Source: Geoglobus sp.
GTDB taxonomy: Archaea; Halobacteriota; Archaeoglobi; Archaeoglobales; Archaeoglobaceae
Direction: 5' to 3'
Assembly: GCA_027019885.1 (NCBI GenBank)
Contig: JALUWC010000502.1
Location: forward strand, 1-6,674
Length of the DNA: 6,674 nucleotides
Shown here in pieces: positions 6,305-6,674 of this stretch (positions are counted from its first letter, which is position 1; every line of letters starts with the position of its first letter). Made by a program: the position numbers and the translations under genes. Below the pieces are notes generated by a model that did not search any database, had not been told where the DNA came from, and saw only the letters and a list, made by a program, of their open reading frames with translations.

Positions 6305-6674
6305 TCACCTTTCAGTGGCGGAAGTGATCATCACAGGAGCCTGGGATATTGCAACCACGGCAAGGAACACGAAGAGCAATGCAATAACGTGTCTGATGCC
6401 AAGTCTCTCTTTCAGAAATACCTTTCCTGCAAGGCTTCCTATCACTGGAGATGTTGCCGAAATGGGTGAGACGAGATTGCTCCCTATGAGCTTGACAGAC
6501 GTCACAAAGGATAGAATTCCAACGACTGAGACTGCACCTCCGAGCAATCCCATAAATACAACAGTGTTTCTGCTGGTTGGGACATCTCTGACTATCGCAT
6601 AGAGCATTGCAGAATTGATTGCAAGCCTGAGAAATGCAAGGGTAAGAGGAGAGAGATGTGCGGTCAGGTAATCA
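6305..6674 (-). CDS. EamA/DMT-family membrane transporter, C-terminal part (5' end outside window)
   Basis: The minus-strand frame is open from the right edge to a TGA at 6307-6305, giving 122 residues. They contain about four hydrophobic segments: LTLAFLRLAINSAMLYAIV, a glycine-rich one (MGLLGGAVSVVGILSF), one around NLVSPISATSPVIGSLAG, and HVIALLFVFLAVVAIS at the end. The pattern of SPLTLAFLR at the start, SPVIGSL followed by a charged KERLG turn, and a final helix just before the stop is that of an EamA repeat of the drug/metabolite transporter superfamily. Full-length members have two such repeats and ten helices, so this is most likely the second repeat, though single-repeat proteins of about 140 residues also exist. 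The substrate cannot be predicted. The ATG at 6607 is internal to the first helix region and is not taken as the start, because the frame continues with good transporter sequence upstream. Confidence 0.8.
   Translation of the reverse strand, partial: DYLTAHLSPLTLAFLRLAINSAMLYAIVRDVPTSRNTVVFMGLLGGAVSVVGILSFVTSVKLIGSNLVSPISATSPVIGSLAGKVFLKERLGIRHVIALLFVFLAVVAISQAPVMITSATER

Noticed and set aside
1..6674. Mobile element, CRISPR array, tRNA/rRNA gene or defence system
   Set aside because: No terminal repeats, spaced direct repeats, transposase or integrase motifs, or structured RNA signatures were seen. Intact core genes fill the window almost completely.

Overview
The window looks like chromosomal DNA of a euryarchaeon, most plausibly one of the Archaeoglobales (Archaeoglobus, Ferroglobus, Geoglobus). 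The reasons are an archaeal-type nascent polypeptide-associated complex (NAC) protein, an archaeal TrmI-type tRNA methyltransferase, an archaeal-order hydroxyacyl-CoA dehydrogenase/enoyl-CoA hydratase fusion, ferredoxin-linked 2-oxoacid oxidoreductase subunits, TATA-box promoters placed 25-27 nt before start codons, and a perfect archaeal Shine-Dalgarno (GAGGTGAT). The genus is an inference from gene content and general sequence feel and was not tested.

Layout. Positions 1-1655 (minus) hold most of a fused 3-hydroxyacyl-CoA dehydrogenase/enoyl-CoA hydratase whose C-terminus runs off the left edge. Just upstream of it on the same strand (1668-2258) is iorB, the small subunit of indolepyruvate:ferredoxin oxidoreductase; the two are 12 nt apart and form an operon. 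About 110 bp of AT-rich divergent promoter DNA separates iorB from iorA (2372-4252, plus), the large TPP- and FeS-containing subunit. After a short AT-rich spacer, nac (4347-4676) and a trmI-like tRNA adenine-N1 methyltransferase (4673-5416) form a second plus-strand operon with overlapping ATGA. That operon ends tail-to-tail against speE (5413-6246, minus), with the two stop codons interlocking. Upstream of speE on the same strand is the C-terminal part of an EamA/DMT-type membrane transporter (6305 to the right edge).

How the genes work together. IorA and IorB together would oxidise aryl pyruvates (from aromatic amino acid transamination) to aryl-acetyl-CoA plus reduced ferredoxin. The neighbouring fusion enzyme carries out the hydration and NAD-dependent dehydrogenation steps of beta-oxidation. 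The left half is therefore a CoA-thioester catabolic module split over a divergent promoter. The right half is housekeeping: NAC binds nascent chains at the ribosome, the methyltransferase modifies tRNA, and the aminopropyltransferase makes polyamines.

I see no defence system, mobile element, CRISPR array, RNA gene or clearly new system here. The most useful observations are a consistent set of leaderless promoters that also decides the iorB start, the unusual divergent placement of iorA and iorB, and a departure from the usual motif IV in the tRNA methyltransferase. No stretch longer than about 115 bp lacks a gene.
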